Origin: CAVPHV01 sp963704825 | Lineage (GTDB): Bacteria > Actinomycetota > Acidimicrobiia > Spongiisociales > UBA5794 | Reading direction: 5' to 3' | Assembly: GCA_963704825.1 (NCBI GenBank) | Contig: CAVPHV010000009.1 | Span: forward strand, 50,998-114,997 | Length of the DNA stretch: 64,000 bases | Shown here: positions 34,656 through 44,287 of the stretch, piece by piece | How positions within the stretch are numbered: position 1 is the stretch's first letter | Layout: the number at the start of each line of letters is the position of its first letter | Notes under the pieces: model-generated | The model's input: only the letters and a program-made list of their open reading frames with translations | What the model was told of the DNA's origin: nothing | The model's database searches: none | Position numbers and translations under genes: made by a program

Positions 34656-35984
34656 GTGTCCTCGCAGCGCGTGATCCGCACCTATCTCCTCATCGCCGGC
34701 CTCTACACGCTGTCGGCCTCGCTCATCTGGGGCGTCAACACGCTGTTCTTGCTCGATGCCGGCCTCACGATCTTCGAGGTGTTTGTCGCCAACGCCTTCT
34801 TCACCGCAGGCATGGTCGTATTCGAGATCCCAACCGGCGTCGTGGCCGACACCGCCGGGCGCCGCGTCTCGTTCCTGCTCAGCCTCGTCGTCCTGATTCT
34901 GGGGACGATCGGCTACCTGCTCCTGGCCGAGGCGGGTGCCGGAGTCGTTGCGTTCAGCGCCGCCTCTGTGGTGCTCGGGCTTGGATTCACCTTCTATTCG
35001 GGGGCCGTCGAGGCATGGGTCGTGGACGCTCTCAACGCCGCTGGATACACCGGGACCCTCGACAAGGTGTTCGTCCGAGGTGGCCTGGTGACCGGCGGCG
35101 CCATGCTGGTCGGAACCCTCGGTGGCGGAGTGCTCGGCAGCATCGATCTGGCGATCCCATTTGTTGCCCGGGTCGTGTTCCTGGCGGGCGCCCTCGGCGT
35201 CGCCGCGTTTGCGATGCACGACATCGGCTTCGAGCCGCGCCGGCTCACCATGAGGGAGTACCCGGCGGAGATGCGCAGAACTGCGAGAGTCGGGGTTCGG
35301 TATGGCTGGGCCAACCGATCGATCCGGCTCTTGCTGGTGATCTCGCTCATCCAGATGGGTGTGTTCACGTGGGCGTTCTACGCCTGGCCGCCGCTGTTCC
35401 TCGAGCTCCTCGGCTCCGATGCGGTATGGGTTGCCGGAGCGGTTGCCAGTGGCATCGCCCTGTCAATGATGATCGGCAACGCACTGGTCGGGTTCCTCAC
35501 CAAGTTCTGCGGCAGACGGACCACGATCATGCTCTGGTCCGTTGCCGTGTCCGGCGTCGCTGCCGTCGTCGTCGGGGTCGCCAACTCGTTCTGGGTGGCC
35601 ATGCCGGCCCTGCTGGTTTCGACGGCCACCATCGGCGTGATGACTCCGGTCAAGCAGTCGTACCTGAACCAGCTCATCCCCAGCGAGGAACGGGCCACGG
35701 TGCTGTCGGTGGACTCGATGAGCGGCAGCGTGGGCGGTGTGGTCGGTCAGGTTGGCCTCGGGGGCATCGCCGGTGTGGCTTCGATCGGTGTCGGTTTTGT
35801 CACCGGCGCCCTTGTCTCACTGATCGCCCTCCTGCCGTTGGGTGTGTTGCGCCGCCACGACGACACGGCCGACCTGATCGTCGGAACGGCGGGCGGACCC
35901 AGCGCTGCCTGCGCCGCTCAGGGCATTCCCGAGATCGCCACCGTAGACACCACCCCACGGCGTGATACCGCAGACGTCACTTGA
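34656..35984 (+). CDS. MFS transporter
   Basis: A 442-aa protein with twelve predicted helices. The MFS signature loop after TM2 is PTGVVADTAGRRVSF (~58-72), and the second half-repeat has KFCGRRTTIMLW. It lacks a signal peptide and has a polar 45-residue C-terminal tail. It resembles the broad MFS group that includes putative drug and metabolite exporters; no substrate can be named. The GTG at 34656 is supported by the TAGTCT box. The 3' end overlaps the convergent CoA-binding gene by 8 nt. Confidence 0.85.
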   Translation: MSSQRVIRTYLLIAGLYTLSASLIWGVNTLFLLDAGLTIFEVFVANAFFTAGMVVFEIPTGVVADTAGRRVSFLLSLVVLILGTIGYLLLAEAGAGVVAFSAASVVLGLGFTFYSGAVEAWVVDALNAAGYTGTLDKVFVRGGLVTGGAMLVGTLGGGVLGSIDLAIPFVARVVFLAGALGVAAFAMHDIGFEPRRLTMREYPAEMRRTARVGVRYGWANRSIRLLLVISLIQMGVFTWAFYAWPPLFLELLGSDAVWVAGAVASGIALSMMIGNALVGFLTKFCGRRTTIMLWSVAVSGVAAVVVGVANSFWVAMPALLVSTATIGVMTPVKQSYLNQLIPSEERATVLSVDSMSGSVGGVVGQVGLGGIAGVASIGVGFVTGALVSLIALLPLGVLRRHDDTADLIVGTAGGPSAACAAQGIPEIATVDTTPRRDTADVT

Positions 35985-36423
35985 CCGTTGGCAAGGGAGA
36001 GGGACCAGGCCCAAGGCCGAGCTTGGCGTGCATCAACCCCATGCAGGTGTCCATGACGACGGTCATCCCTGCTGCCGCCGCAATCGCAGCCGCCTCCTCG
36101 GAGACGATGCCGTCTTGGAGCCACAGCACCTTGGCGCCGATCGCCACAGCCTTCTCCGCAACGATCGTCGCCTCGGGAGCCGGCCGGAAGACGACAACCA
36201 CGTCGACCGGTTCCGGAACCTCCAGCAGCGTCGGGTACGCGGTCTCGCCGAAGACCTCGTCGTGGCGGGGATTGACGGGAATGATGCGGTAGCCGTGTGA
36301 CCGGAGGTAGGCGGGGACGAGGTTGGCCTTCTTCGCAGGATCCGGCGAGGCGCCGACCACCGCAATGGTCTCGGTCTCCGCGTAGATGCGGCGGAGTTCG
36401 GTGAGGGGCGGCCGGTATCGCAT
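35977..36423 (-). CDS. CoA-binding domain protein (YccU-like)
   Basis: A 148-aa single-domain protein of the CoA-binding family related to the N-terminus of succinyl-CoA synthetase alpha. The nucleotide-binding core is IAVVGASPDPAKKANLV (~20-36), followed by YRIIPVNPRHDEVFG (~45-59), DVVVVFRPA and a C-terminal GMTVVMDTCMGLMHAK with the conserved Cys. Small proteins like this bind CoA or regulate enzymes; the exact role is unknown. TAGCGT lies seven nt before the ATG, the leaderless pattern. The stop overlaps the MFS gene. Confidence 0.86.
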   Translation of the reverse strand: MRYRPPLTELRRIYAETETIAVVGASPDPAKKANLVPAYLRSHGYRIIPVNPRHDEVFGETAYPTLLEVPEPVDVVVVFRPAPEATIVAEKAVAIGAKVLWLQDGIVSEEAAAIAAAAGMTVVMDTCMGLMHAKLGLGPGPSPLPTVK

Positions 36424-36430
36424 GGCTGCG

Positions 36431-36436
36431 ACGCTA
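36431..36436 (-). promoter_or_regulatory. -10 hexamer of a leaderless promoter (CoA-binding protein gene)
   Basis: TAGCGT on the minus strand, seven nt before the ATG at 36423. Confidence 0.45.
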
Positions 36437-36447
36437 GCGAACGATCG

Positions 36448-37221
36448 CTACTCGGGTGTGGTGTAGGCCGCAGTGATTCCACCGTCGACGAGGAACTCGG
36501 CGCCGGTGACAAATGACGACTCCTCGCAAGCAAGGAAGAGCGCGGCGTTGGCAATCTCTTCGGGCTCGCCAAAACGGCCCATCGGGATGTGAACGAGGCG
36601 GCGCTGCAGCTTGGCCTCCGTGTCGAGGTACTTCATGAGCAATTCGGTGCGCAGCGGCCCGGGGCAGAGCGCATTGACCCTGATGCCCTCGCGGGCATGC
36701 ACTGCAGCCAACTCACGGGTCAAGGCCAGGACCGCGCCCTTGCTCGCCGTGTAAGCCAGTTGCGGCGTAGCGGCCCCGAGCAGCGCAACAAACGACGCCG
36801 TGTTGATGATCGAACCGCCCCCGGCCCGTCGCAGCGCGGGAATGCCGTATTTGCAGCCAAGGAACACGCCCTTGACGTTGACGTTCATCGTCAGGTCCCA
36901 TACGTCCTCGGTGGTCGACTGGGCGTCACCATCGTCGGCATGGCTGATGCCGGCGTTGTTGAACACAACATCGAGCCTGCCGAAATGGTCCTCGGCCGTT
37001 GCCACCATCGACTCGCTATCGGCCGCAGATGCCACGTCAGCGCGCACTGCGATCGCTGTGGCTCCGGAAGCTGCCACCTGACGGGCCGTAGCCTCAGCCG
37101 AGGCGAAGTCGATGTCGACGGCGACAACTGCCGCTCCCTCCTGGGCAAACCGAAGTGCCGTCGCCCGCCCAATCCCGCTCCCGGCGCCGGTGATCAGCGC
37201 AACCTTGCCATCCAACCGCAT
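36448..37221 (-). CDS. Short-chain dehydrogenase/reductase
   Basis: A 257-aa classical SDR. The cofactor loop is ITGAGSGIGRA (TGxxxGxG, ~10-20), and VAVDIDF after strand 2 (Asp) suggests NAD(H) preference. NNAG is present (~88-91), and the catalytic residues are Ser (NTASFVALLG, ~140), Tyr and Lys (LAYTASKGAVL, ~155-159). The C-terminal GAEFLVDGGI is typical. The ATG at 37221 has AAGGAG at good spacing; the 11 extra codons upstream are not needed. Substrate cannot be predicted. It diverges from the cyclase/AAA gene. Confidence 0.92.
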   Translation of the reverse strand: MRLDGKVALITGAGSGIGRATALRFAQEGAAVVAVDIDFASAEATARQVAASGATAIAVRADVASAADSESMVATAEDHFGRLDVVFNNAGISHADDGDAQSTTEDVWDLTMNVNVKGVFLGCKYGIPALRRAGGGSIINTASFVALLGAATPQLAYTASKGAVLALTRELAAVHAREGIRVNALCPGPLRTELLMKYLDTEAKLQRRLVHIPMGRFGEPEEIANAALFLACEESSFVTGAEFLVDGGITAAYTTPE

Positions 37222-37299
37222 CGCGATGCTCCTTGGTCGACGAGCCGAAGCCACACCCTACCGAGGAGAATCACACCGCGACCTGGCGGTACTGCCACC

Positions 37300-37305
37300 T
37301 ACACT
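37300..37305 (+). promoter_or_regulatory. -10 hexamer of a leaderless promoter (cyclase/AAA gene)
   Basis: TACACT six nt before the GTG at 37312; no Shine-Dalgarno. Confidence 0.52.
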
Positions 37306-37311
37306 CGAATC

Positions 37312-40300
37312 GTGCCCGTGCCGTGCCCCAACTGTGGAACCTCGAACGCCGACGGCGCCCGCTTCTGTTCACAATGCGGGACGTCACTCGCCGTGGTGTG
37401 CCCGAGTTGTGGAACCGATTCTGCTCCGGGGGCAAGGTTCTGCTCGTCGTGTGGCCACGACTTGGGCGCCGCCAACGAAGAGCTTGCCACCCCCGCTGAG
37501 GAGCGCAAGGTGGTCTCGGTGGTGTTCTGCGACCTCGCCGGCTTCACCGCCCACACCGAGCAGTCCGACCCGGAAGACGTTCGGGCCCGACTGACCACCT
37601 ACCACGCCAGGGTGCGCCAGGACGTCGAACGATTCGGCGGCCGGGTCGAGAAACTGATGGGCGACGGCGTGTTTGCCGTCTTTGGGGCACCGGTCGCCCA
37701 CGAGGACGATCCCGAACGAGCTGTGCGCGCCGCGCTTAGGCTCCAGGAGTCCGTCGCCGAACTCAACGCATCCCAACCGGACCTCGCCCTGATCGTCCGC
37801 GCCGCGGTGACGACCGGTGAGGCCATCGTGCAACTCGACGATCGGCCCGACCGTGAAGGCATCATCGGCGACGTGGTCAATACGGCCTCCCGACTCGAAG
37901 CCGTGGCCGAGCCGGGCACCGTCGTCGTCGACGAGCGAACCTACCTGGCGGCTCGAGCAACGATCGAGTTCGCCGCCCTCGATCCCGTCGTTCTGAAGGG
38001 AAAAGCCGGATCGGTCCCGATCTGGCAGGCCGCCGGAGCCCGCAGCCGTTACGGGGTCGCCGTCGATGACGAGGCTGCGACTCCATTTGTCGGCCGATCC
38101 GAGGAGATTTCGCTGCTGGTCGACGCCTTCGAGCGCACCGTGGCTCGCCGCACCCCCCAACTGGTCACCATCACCGGCGAGCCGGGCGTCGGCAAGAGCC
38201 GCCTGATCCGAGAATTCCGCCGCTCCATCGACGACCGCACCGATCTCGCATTCTGGCGGCAGGGCCGCTGCCTCCCCTACGGCGAAGGCGTGACGTTCTG
38301 GGCCATCGGTGAACTGGTGAAGGCGCATGCCGGAATCCTCGAATCAGAGCCCCCTGAGGCGAGCGCCGCCAAGCTCGAACATGCTGTGTCCGCCCTCATC
38401 GAGGACCCCGACGACGCGGCGTGGGTCGCCCTGCGTCTTCAGCCGCTCACCGGGGTCGGCGGGGCCGAGGGCGCCGAACGGCCCGAACTGTTTGCCGCCT
38501 GGCTCCGCTTCTTCGAGGCGCTGGCTGCCCGCAACCCGTTGATCATCGTCATCGAGGATCTGCATTGGGCCGACGATGCCGTGATTGAGTTCCTCGATCA
38601 CCTCATGGAGTGGGCGACGGGTTCACCCATCCTGCTGGTCGCTACCGCTCGCCCCGAACTGTTCACCGACCGTCCGACCTGGGGAGCCGGGAGGCGCGAT
38701 GCGGTCACTTCGACGTTGGCCCCGCTGTCATCTGACGAAGCGGCCAGCCTGATGGTTGCCCTCACCGATCGGCCCGCCTTGTCGGCTGATCTGCAGCAGA
38801 CGTTGCTGGAACGGTCGGGGGGCAATCCGCTGTACGTCACCGAATACGTCCGGTTGGCCGAAGAGCAAGGCTGGTTCACCAATGCCGAGAGGGGCGAGGA
38901 TCTACCCCTGCCCGACTCGATCCAGGCAATCATCAGCGCCAGAGTCGACCTGCTCTCACCCGAGGACAAGACGCTGCTCCAGACCGCGGCCGTCGTCGGC
39001 CGGGTCTTCTGGGCCGGGGCGCTGTCGTTCGCGGACGCCGGTTCCCCCGACGAGGTGCGCGAGGGTCTGCGCCGCCTCGCTCGTCGGGAGTTGGTCCGCC
39101 CAGTGCGCCGCTCGTCAATGCAGGGGCAAGAGGAGTACGCCTTCAACCACATCCTCATTCGTGATGTCGCCTACGGGCGACTGACCCGAGACGAGCGGGT
39201 CCGGCTCCACGAAGCGACCGCCCGCTGGCTCGAGGCGGTCAGTGGAGACCGCGCCGCCGATGTCGCCGAACTGCTGGCCCATCACCTTGCGACCGCATTC
39301 GAACTGGCTCCCTTTGAGGATCCGGAACGCCGCCGCCGCATCTACCGCTTTCTCCTCCTTGCTGCGGAACGGGCTGCTGCCTTCGACGTGGTCCGGGCCC
39401 GGGACTACGCCAAGAAGGCCGAGGCCTTTGCCACGAGCGATGCCGAGCGCGGCAGAGCGCTCATCGACCGTGGCCAGTTCATGCTCTACTCCACCTCCGA
39501 GGCGGAGGCAACGTTCAGACAGGCGATCGACTGCTTCGCAGGATCCGGCGACCGCGAGGGCGAGGCGGAGGCGACCATGCACCTTTCCCGACTCGAGTGG
39601 TATCGGGGCAACGCCGAACTGGTCGACGCGTTGGATGCCAGGGCCCTCGAGTTGATCGAAGGACTTCCGCCCAGCCCGATGGTGGGCCGCGTGACGCTTT
39701 CTGTGGCCGGCAAACGCCAGCTCCGCGGCCACGAGGAGGAGGCGCTCGAACTGGTCGAGCGTGGGATCGCCATCGCTCGCGAATTCGGGGATACCGAGGG
39801 CTACGCCCGTGGCCTGGTGATTCGCGGCTCGGCACTCACCCAGATGGGTGATCTCGAAGCCATCTCCGACGTCCAGGAGGCGTTGCGGATCGAACTTGAT
39901 CGCGGCAACGCCATGTCTGCGATGCGCACCTACAACAACCTAGCCACGTACAGGATCAGCACCGGAGACGCCGTCGAGGGGCTCCGGATCATCGAAGACG
40001 CCATCGACTACGGCGCGCAACGCGGGCTGGTCGGCGAGGTTGCCTGGTCGCAGATGACCCGCTGTGAAGCCTTGTTCCCCCTCGGTCTGTGGGACGAGCT
40101 CGGCGAGGTGTTGGCGTCCTTTCGCAACAACGACGAGATCAAGGGTACCCAGACCTCGGTTGGTCTGACCGCGTTCGATGCCCTCGTCGATTTCCATCGA
40201 GGCGAGGTGTCCGCCGCTTGGCACAAATGGCAGACCGTCATTGCAGCCGGCCGCGAGGTCCAAGACCCTCAGATTCTGGTACCGGCTCTCGGCTTGGGAA

Positions 40301-40788
40301 CGATGATCGCTGCTGAGGCCGGTGACCGGGCCACAGCTCAATCGCTGGCCGACGAGTTCGCAAGTTTCGCACCCAACCATCCCGCGTTCCTCACGATGTT
40401 CCTCCTATCTGCTTCTGCCCCCATGATCGAGTTGGGGATGGCCGACACCGTTGACCGGCTGCTGCGCTCGGCCGACGACAGCAGCGAATGGTCCAAGGCA
40501 CTGCTCCACGGGGTGGCCGCAACGCTCGGTGCCGCCGATGGCCGCCACGACGAGGCCCTGGGCCTGTGGAGCGCGCTGATCATGGCAGCCGATAGCCGCG
40601 GCCTTGTCCTGGCCGCCACCGAGGCTCGGATCGACGCCGCCCGATCGGCGTTGGCCCTCGGCGATCGCTATCGGGCCGCCGAACTGCTGATGGCCGCGAC
40701 CGAGTCGGCGCAGGCACTCCAAGCCAACCTACTGCTCGACCGGATCGAGGAGCTACGAACCGACGGCGCCGCGGCAACCGCCAGCTGA
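37312..40788 (+). CDS. Zinc-ribbon / class III adenylate cyclase / AAA ATPase / TPR protein
   Basis: About 1158 aa from the GTG at 37312; the open frame upstream overlaps the SDR gene and is spurious. Two zinc ribbons come first (CPNCGTSNADGARFCSQCG and CPSCGTDSAPGARFCSSCG, residues ~5-45). The cyclase domain (~65-245) has both metal Asps (VVFCDLAGFT, LMGDGVFAVF), the ATP-selecting Lys (VEKLMGDG) and GDVVNTASRLE with Asn and Arg. An AAA/MalT-type ATPase follows, with Walker A ITGEPGVGKSRL (~282-293) and Walker B IIVIEDLHWAD. The last 450 residues are helical TPR-like repeats. This is a known actinobacterial layout; the ATPase/TPR part probably senses a ligand or partner. Confidence 0.92.
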   Translation: MPVPCPNCGTSNADGARFCSQCGTSLAVVCPSCGTDSAPGARFCSSCGHDLGAANEELATPAEERKVVSVVFCDLAGFTAHTEQSDPEDVRARLTTYHARVRQDVERFGGRVEKLMGDGVFAVFGAPVAHEDDPERAVRAALRLQESVAELNASQPDLALIVRAAVTTGEAIVQLDDRPDREGIIGDVVNTASRLEAVAEPGTVVVDERTYLAARATIEFAALDPVVLKGKAGSVPIWQAAGARSRYGVAVDDEAATPFVGRSEEISLLVDAFERTVARRTPQLVTITGEPGVGKSRLIREFRRSIDDRTDLAFWRQGRCLPYGEGVTFWAIGELVKAHAGILESEPPEASAAKLEHAVSALIEDPDDAAWVALRLQPLTGVGGAEGAERPELFAAWLRFFEALAARNPLIIVIEDLHWADDAVIEFLDHLMEWATGSPILLVATARPELFTDRPTWGAGRRDAVTSTLAPLSSDEAASLMVALTDRPALSADLQQTLLERSGGNPLYVTEYVRLAEEQGWFTNAERGEDLPLPDSIQAIISARVDLLSPEDKTLLQTAAVVGRVFWAGALSFADAGSPDEVREGLRRLARRELVRPVRRSSMQGQEEYAFNHILIRDVAYGRLTRDERVRLHEATARWLEAVSGDRAADVAELLAHHLATAFELAPFEDPERRRRIYRFLLLAAERAAAFDVVRARDYAKKAEAFATSDAERGRALIDRGQFMLYSTSEAEATFRQAIDCFAGSGDREGEAEATMHLSRLEWYRGNAELVDALDARALELIEGLPPSPMVGRVTLSVAGKRQLRGHEEEALELVERGIAIAREFGDTEGYARGLVIRGSALTQMGDLEAISDVQEALRIELDRGNAMSAMRTYNNLATYRISTGDAVEGLRIIEDAIDYGAQRGLVGEVAWSQMTRCEALFPLGLWDELGEVLASFRNNDEIKGTQTSVGLTAFDALVDFHRGEVSAAWHKWQTVIAAGREVQDPQILVPALGLGTMIAAEAGDRATAQSLADEFASFAPNHPAFLTMFLLSASAPMIELGMADTVDRLLRSADDSSEWSKALLHGVAATLGAADGRHDEALGLWSALIMAADSRGLVLAATEARIDAARSALALGDRYRAAELLMAATESAQALQANLLLDRIEELRTDGAAATAS

Positions 40789-40961
40789 GGCCATGCCAAC
40801 TCCACCGCCGAGGCATACGAGGTCGTTCGCAGCCTCGACGAGAAATCCGAGATGCTATGGGCGAGGTCAACCGCTAGAGCCTTTCTCCCCCTACCGGACC
40901 CTCCTGGGCGGCGCGATCGTGGCTGGCAAGGCTGCCCGGGCCGATCGTCGAGGAGGTACGG

Positions 40962-41324
40962 ATGACACATGCCAGCACCCCGCTGAACACCCTTCGCCCC
41001 GCCAGGACAGACTCCCACGCTCTCGAGTTTGGGCTCGGGACGGCCGGGATCCTCGCGGCCTTGCTCGGCTTGGCAATCGCTCCCGGTCGTGCCGGAAACG
41101 TCACGCTGATGGTATGGGACTTCAACCGGGAAAACATCGCAGTGGGCTGGGGGTACGGCCTCCTCATCTCCGCTGGTCTCCTGCTCGCCACCGCATTCGG
41201 TCTCTATGCAGCAAAGGCGGTACGCCGGGATCACCGCGCGACCGGCGCAGTCATCGTTGCCGCGCTGCTTGCGGTCGTGGCCGCCACCGGCGCCGCCGCT
41301 TTCGGGGTGGCCTGGCTGTTCTGA
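40962..41324 (+). CDS. Small membrane protein, three helices, unknown function
   Basis: A 120-aa protein from an ATG preceded by AGGAGG at good spacing. Three hydrophobic helices are seen: ~25-43 (GTAGILAALLGLAIAPG), ~62-82 (GYGLLISAGLLLATAFGLY) and ~95-118 (VIVAALLAVVAATGAAAFG). A short basic loop (KAVRRDHRA) separates the last two. No conserved motif is recognised. It sits 72 nt before an MFS gene in the same direction. Confidence 0.7.
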   Translation: MTHASTPLNTLRPARTDSHALEFGLGTAGILAALLGLAIAPGRAGNVTLMVWDFNRENIAVGWGYGLLISAGLLLATAFGLYAAKAVRRDHRATGAVIVAALLAVVAATGAAAFGVAWLF

Positions 41325-41395
41325 GCGAGCGGAAAACAAGGCGCGCTCGTTTGGTCGATCTCATTCGGCGCGACTTCCCGTAGCCTGGCCCTTCG

Positions 41396-42520
41396 ATGTT
41401 TGCTCCGGTACGCCTCTTCTACTCGCTGCGCGACCACCCAGATGTTGGGGTGATGGCCGCCATCATGGCAACTTCCGTCTTGTTTGCCGCCACCCCATTC
41501 GTCATCCCCGCAGTAGCCGAGGACTTCGGCGTATCGATCGGGCGATCCGGCCTGCTGGCGGCGGCTCAGGTGGGCGGTTTCGCCGCGACCGTGTTCATCG
41601 CCGGCCGCACCCTGCGCACCCACCGTCGATACCTTGTAGGCGGCGCCCTCGCCGCGGCTGCCTTCAACCTGCTCAGCGCGTTCGCTCCTACGTTCGAGGC
41701 ATTGCTGGTGCTGCGTGTGATCACGGGTTCCGCAGCCGGCCTTTTGGTCTGGCTCGCCTGGTCGAACGCGATGAGAACGTCAGGATCGATGCGCAACGTT
41801 TCGGCCGCCGGTCCGTTGAGCGTCTTGGTATCCGTGCCGCTCCTGGCCTGGATCGCCAACGACTTCGGCGCGAGCGGGGTCTATCTGGCACTGGCCCTGG
41901 TGTCGCTACCGGCGGCGTTCCTGCCCGCCGAGTTCGCCGGCTACAAGAGGGAGCGCAAGCACGTCAGCCCATCCAGGTCGAACATCGTGCTGGTGATCGC
42001 GCTCGGGTTGATGACCGTATCCGGGTCGGCGACGTTTGTCTTCGGAGCGGCGATCGGCGTCGGTACCGGTCTGAGCGCCATGGTCGTGTCGCTGGGCTTC
42101 TCGGCGAACGCCCTCGCCGGCTTCATCGCGGCCCGTCGACCACCGGCCGACCGTCTCGGCAGCGTCTGGATCTTTGGCAATGCGGCCTGCGCCGCGCTGG
42201 TCGTCTTTGGAGACGCGCCCGTCCTCTTCATGATCGGCATCACGATGTGGGGCTTCTGCTTCTGGATGGCAACGCCGACGATCCTGCGCTCGGTGGCTGC
42301 GTGGTCTCTCGCCCCAGACGAGCGAGTCGGCGAGGCCCAGTCATCCATGGCGGTTGGCCGAGCGATTGGTCCGGCCATCGGATCGGCCCTCTTGGTCGGC
42401 GGGTCCTACGACCCTGCCGGCGCGTTCACGATGACGGGATTGATCATCGCAGGCCTCACGGTGCTCTCGGTGCGGATCTACCGCCGCAGCCACCATCCGC
42501 CGGTCGGAGCCGTCGGCTGA
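41396..42520 (+). CDS. MFS transporter
   Basis: A 374-aa protein with eleven or twelve helices. The N-terminal half has FVIPAVAEDFGVSIGRSG, typical of sugar/drug-exporter-like MFS proteins, and the inter-helix loop RTLRTHRRYL. The central loop KRERKHVSPSR separates the halves. An internal gene duplication is not obvious. TAGCCT lies nine nt before the ATG, slightly further than in the other leaderless genes here. It ends 7 nt before the convergent DNA glycosylase gene. Substrate unknown. Confidence 0.83.
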   Translation: MFAPVRLFYSLRDHPDVGVMAAIMATSVLFAATPFVIPAVAEDFGVSIGRSGLLAAAQVGGFAATVFIAGRTLRTHRRYLVGGALAAAAFNLLSAFAPTFEALLVLRVITGSAAGLLVWLAWSNAMRTSGSMRNVSAAGPLSVLVSVPLLAWIANDFGASGVYLALALVSLPAAFLPAEFAGYKRERKHVSPSRSNIVLVIALGLMTVSGSATFVFGAAIGVGTGLSAMVVSLGFSANALAGFIAARRPPADRLGSVWIFGNAACAALVVFGDAPVLFMIGITMWGFCFWMATPTILRSVAAWSLAPDERVGEAQSSMAVGRAIGPAIGSALLVGGSYDPAGAFTMTGLIIAGLTVLSVRIYRRSHHPPVGAVG

Positions 42521-42526
42521 CCACAG

Positions 42527-43090
42527 CTACACGATGCCGGCCGCTGCGCCAACCTGCCGATACCACTGGGCCAACGACGCCGTGGTCTCGTGGGCGTTGA
42601 GACCGCTTGGGTTGGGAACGGCCCACAACTCAGCTCCTGCCAGGTCCTCGGGTTGGCGACCCAACTGCGCCTTGGGCCGGCGGAACGCGGTGCGGTAGGC
42701 GGTGATTCCGGCGACGGCCACCACCCGGGGTTGCAGCTCGGCGACCAGGGCACCAAGCCGCTCGCCGCCCTGGCGAAGCTCAGCGGCTGTGAGCTCGCTG
42801 GCCCGCACCGTGGCCCGGTTGACGAGGTTGGTGATGGCGATGCCTCGGGCGACGAGATGGGCCCGGTCGACGTCGCCGAACCCGGCCGATCGATCGATCT
42901 CGCGTTCGATCAGACCCGCTTGCTGCAGCGCCGGGTAGAAGCGGTTCCCGGGGTGGGCAAAGTGGGTTTGAGTCGCCGCCGTCCACAGCCCCGGGTTGAT
43001 CCCGACAAAGAGCAGCCGAACGTCTCCGCCGACGAGATCGGGCACCGCGGCGTTCCGAAAGCTCTCCAATTCGTCACGAGTGAAGCTCAC
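42527..43090 (-). CDS. mug: Mismatch-specific uracil/thymine DNA glycosylase (MUG/TDG family)
   Basis: A 187-aa DNA repair enzyme that removes U or T from mispairs with G. Family motifs are clear: FVGINPGLW (~27-35, catalytic Asn), HPGNRFYPAL (~45-54), GITNLVNRATVRASEL (~84-100, starting from IAITNLV) and PNPSGLNAH (~158-166). Two tandem GTGs exist; the second, at 43090, has TAGCCT exactly six nt upstream and is preferred over 43093. It is cytoplasmic and probably monocistronic. Confidence 0.88.
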   Translation of the reverse strand: MSFTRDELESFRNAAVPDLVGGDVRLLFVGINPGLWTAATQTHFAHPGNRFYPALQQAGLIEREIDRSAGFGDVDRAHLVARGIAITNLVNRATVRASELTAAELRQGGERLGALVAELQPRVVAVAGITAYRTAFRRPKAQLGRQPEDLAGAELWAVPNPSGLNAHETTASLAQWYRQVGAAAGIV

Positions 43091-43096
43091 CACTGC

Positions 43097-43102
43097 AGGC
43101 TA
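43097..43102 (-). promoter_or_regulatory. -10 hexamer of a leaderless promoter (mug)
   Basis: TAGCCT on the minus strand, six nt before the GTG at 43090; it decides between two adjacent GTG codons. Confidence 0.48.
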
Positions 43103-43244
43103 CCGCGGCGATCATCCCGCTCGACGTGGGAGGTGGCGACGGGTTTTGCCGCAAGCCGCCACGCTGGTCGCCATGAAGACAGAGGGTGCTCGGGCACCAC
43201 CCCCGGGAACCGGCCCATGGTCAAAGGGCGACCAGGACGCGTCG

Positions 43245-44156
43245 TCAGCGGTTGTTGGCGGAGAAGTGCATGTAGTCCACCAACGAACGGAAATCGCCGC
43301 CCCACCCCCACCCGATGGCGGCGAAAGCGGCGACGGTCGGATCATCCTCGAGGATCATGCCCGGGCGGACGTCATCACGATCGAGATAGGCGGTGGCGAG
43401 TTCGGGCAGAACCCACCCGTCGCGCTCATAGGGGTTGTGGAACGGATTCACATCGATCGCCAGCCCGTACGCATGTTGTGACCACGACGTCCCACCCGTG
43501 GTCGGCCGACACACAAACGACGTCGTGTTGTTTCCATCGCCGGTCGGCGGATAGTCGAGTTCCTCGGTCGCAACAACCCGCATTTCCTCGATTGGGAACT
43601 GGATCTCGTACAGGTGCTCGAAGACATCGGCGACGCCGTCGGCAAAGCGGGCGTTGACCACGAGTTCACCGGTATGGGGAAGGTCGTCGAAGCCCCGGAA
43701 CGAAACCGTGACGTAGGCCAGGTCGTCGACTCCAATCGGGCAGCCGGCATGCCAGGTGGAGCGGGCGAGTACGTCGTCGGGGACGGGTCCGATCGTGGCC
43801 GCGAACCCGCCGGTCGGCGGGGGCAACAGATCGACCGTACGAAAGCGGCGGTCCTGCAGTTCGGGTGGCGTGGGTAGGGGAAGCGCATTGCCATCGTCGT
43901 CGGTCTCGAGCACCCGCTTGCCCAGCCAGGCGGGCGGGTCGACTGCGGTGGTTGCCGCCATGGTGGTGGTTGTCGCCGGCACGGTCGTGGTTGACGTGGT
44001 CGTAGGGGCAACCGTGGTCGTAGCTGTCGACGGGGCAACCGCTGACAGCGCCGTCTCGGAGGTTGTCGTTGTTGCCGTATCGGCCGAGGTGCTGCACGCC
44101 GCCGACAGCACGGCCAGCACCACCCCGGCCGTGAGAAACCTGACGATCGCGGCCAT
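43245..44156 (-). CDS. M15-family D-Ala-D-Ala carboxypeptidase-like lipoprotein
   Basis: A 303-aa envelope protein. The signal peptide ends in a lipobox (VLSAACST, Cys ~21). A Thr-rich linker (residues ~25-75) follows, then the peptidase domain. Zinc ligands fit the M15 VanY/DacB pattern: His and Asp in SQHAYGLAIDVNPF (~235-248) and the last His in YMHFSANN (~297). It should trim peptidoglycan peptides outside the membrane. TACACT lies seven nt before the ATG at 44156. Monocistronic. Confidence 0.86.
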   Translation of the reverse strand: MAAIVRFLTAGVVLAVLSAACSTSADTATTTTSETALSAVAPSTATTTVAPTTTSTTTVPATTTTMAATTAVDPPAWLGKRVLETDDDGNALPLPTPPELQDRRFRTVDLLPPPTGGFAATIGPVPDDVLARSTWHAGCPIGVDDLAYVTVSFRGFDDLPHTGELVVNARFADGVADVFEHLYEIQFPIEEMRVVATEELDYPPTGDGNNTTSFVCRPTTGGTSWSQHAYGLAIDVNPFHNPYERDGWVLPELATAYLDRDDVRPGMILEDDPTVAAFAAIGWGWGGDFRSLVDYMHFSANNR

Positions 44157-44163
44157 GGGGACG

Positions 44164-44169
44164 AGTGTA
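44164..44169 (-). promoter_or_regulatory. -10 hexamer of a leaderless promoter (M15 peptidase gene)
   Basis: TACACT on the minus strand, seven nt before the ATG at 44156. Confidence 0.45.
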
Positions 44170-44287
44170 GGAGACGTCCCCGGCGACTCACCGCGGAGGG
44201 CCGAGACAAATCCTGTATCAATCGAACCCCCACAGCCATCGAGTATTGAGATACATTCGAAAGTAGATCAACAGAGGGGGCAGTGTT

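Noticed and set aside
34511..35965. 484-aa frame overlapping the MFS gene
   Set aside because: Out-of-frame, Arg-rich, no hydrophobic segments.
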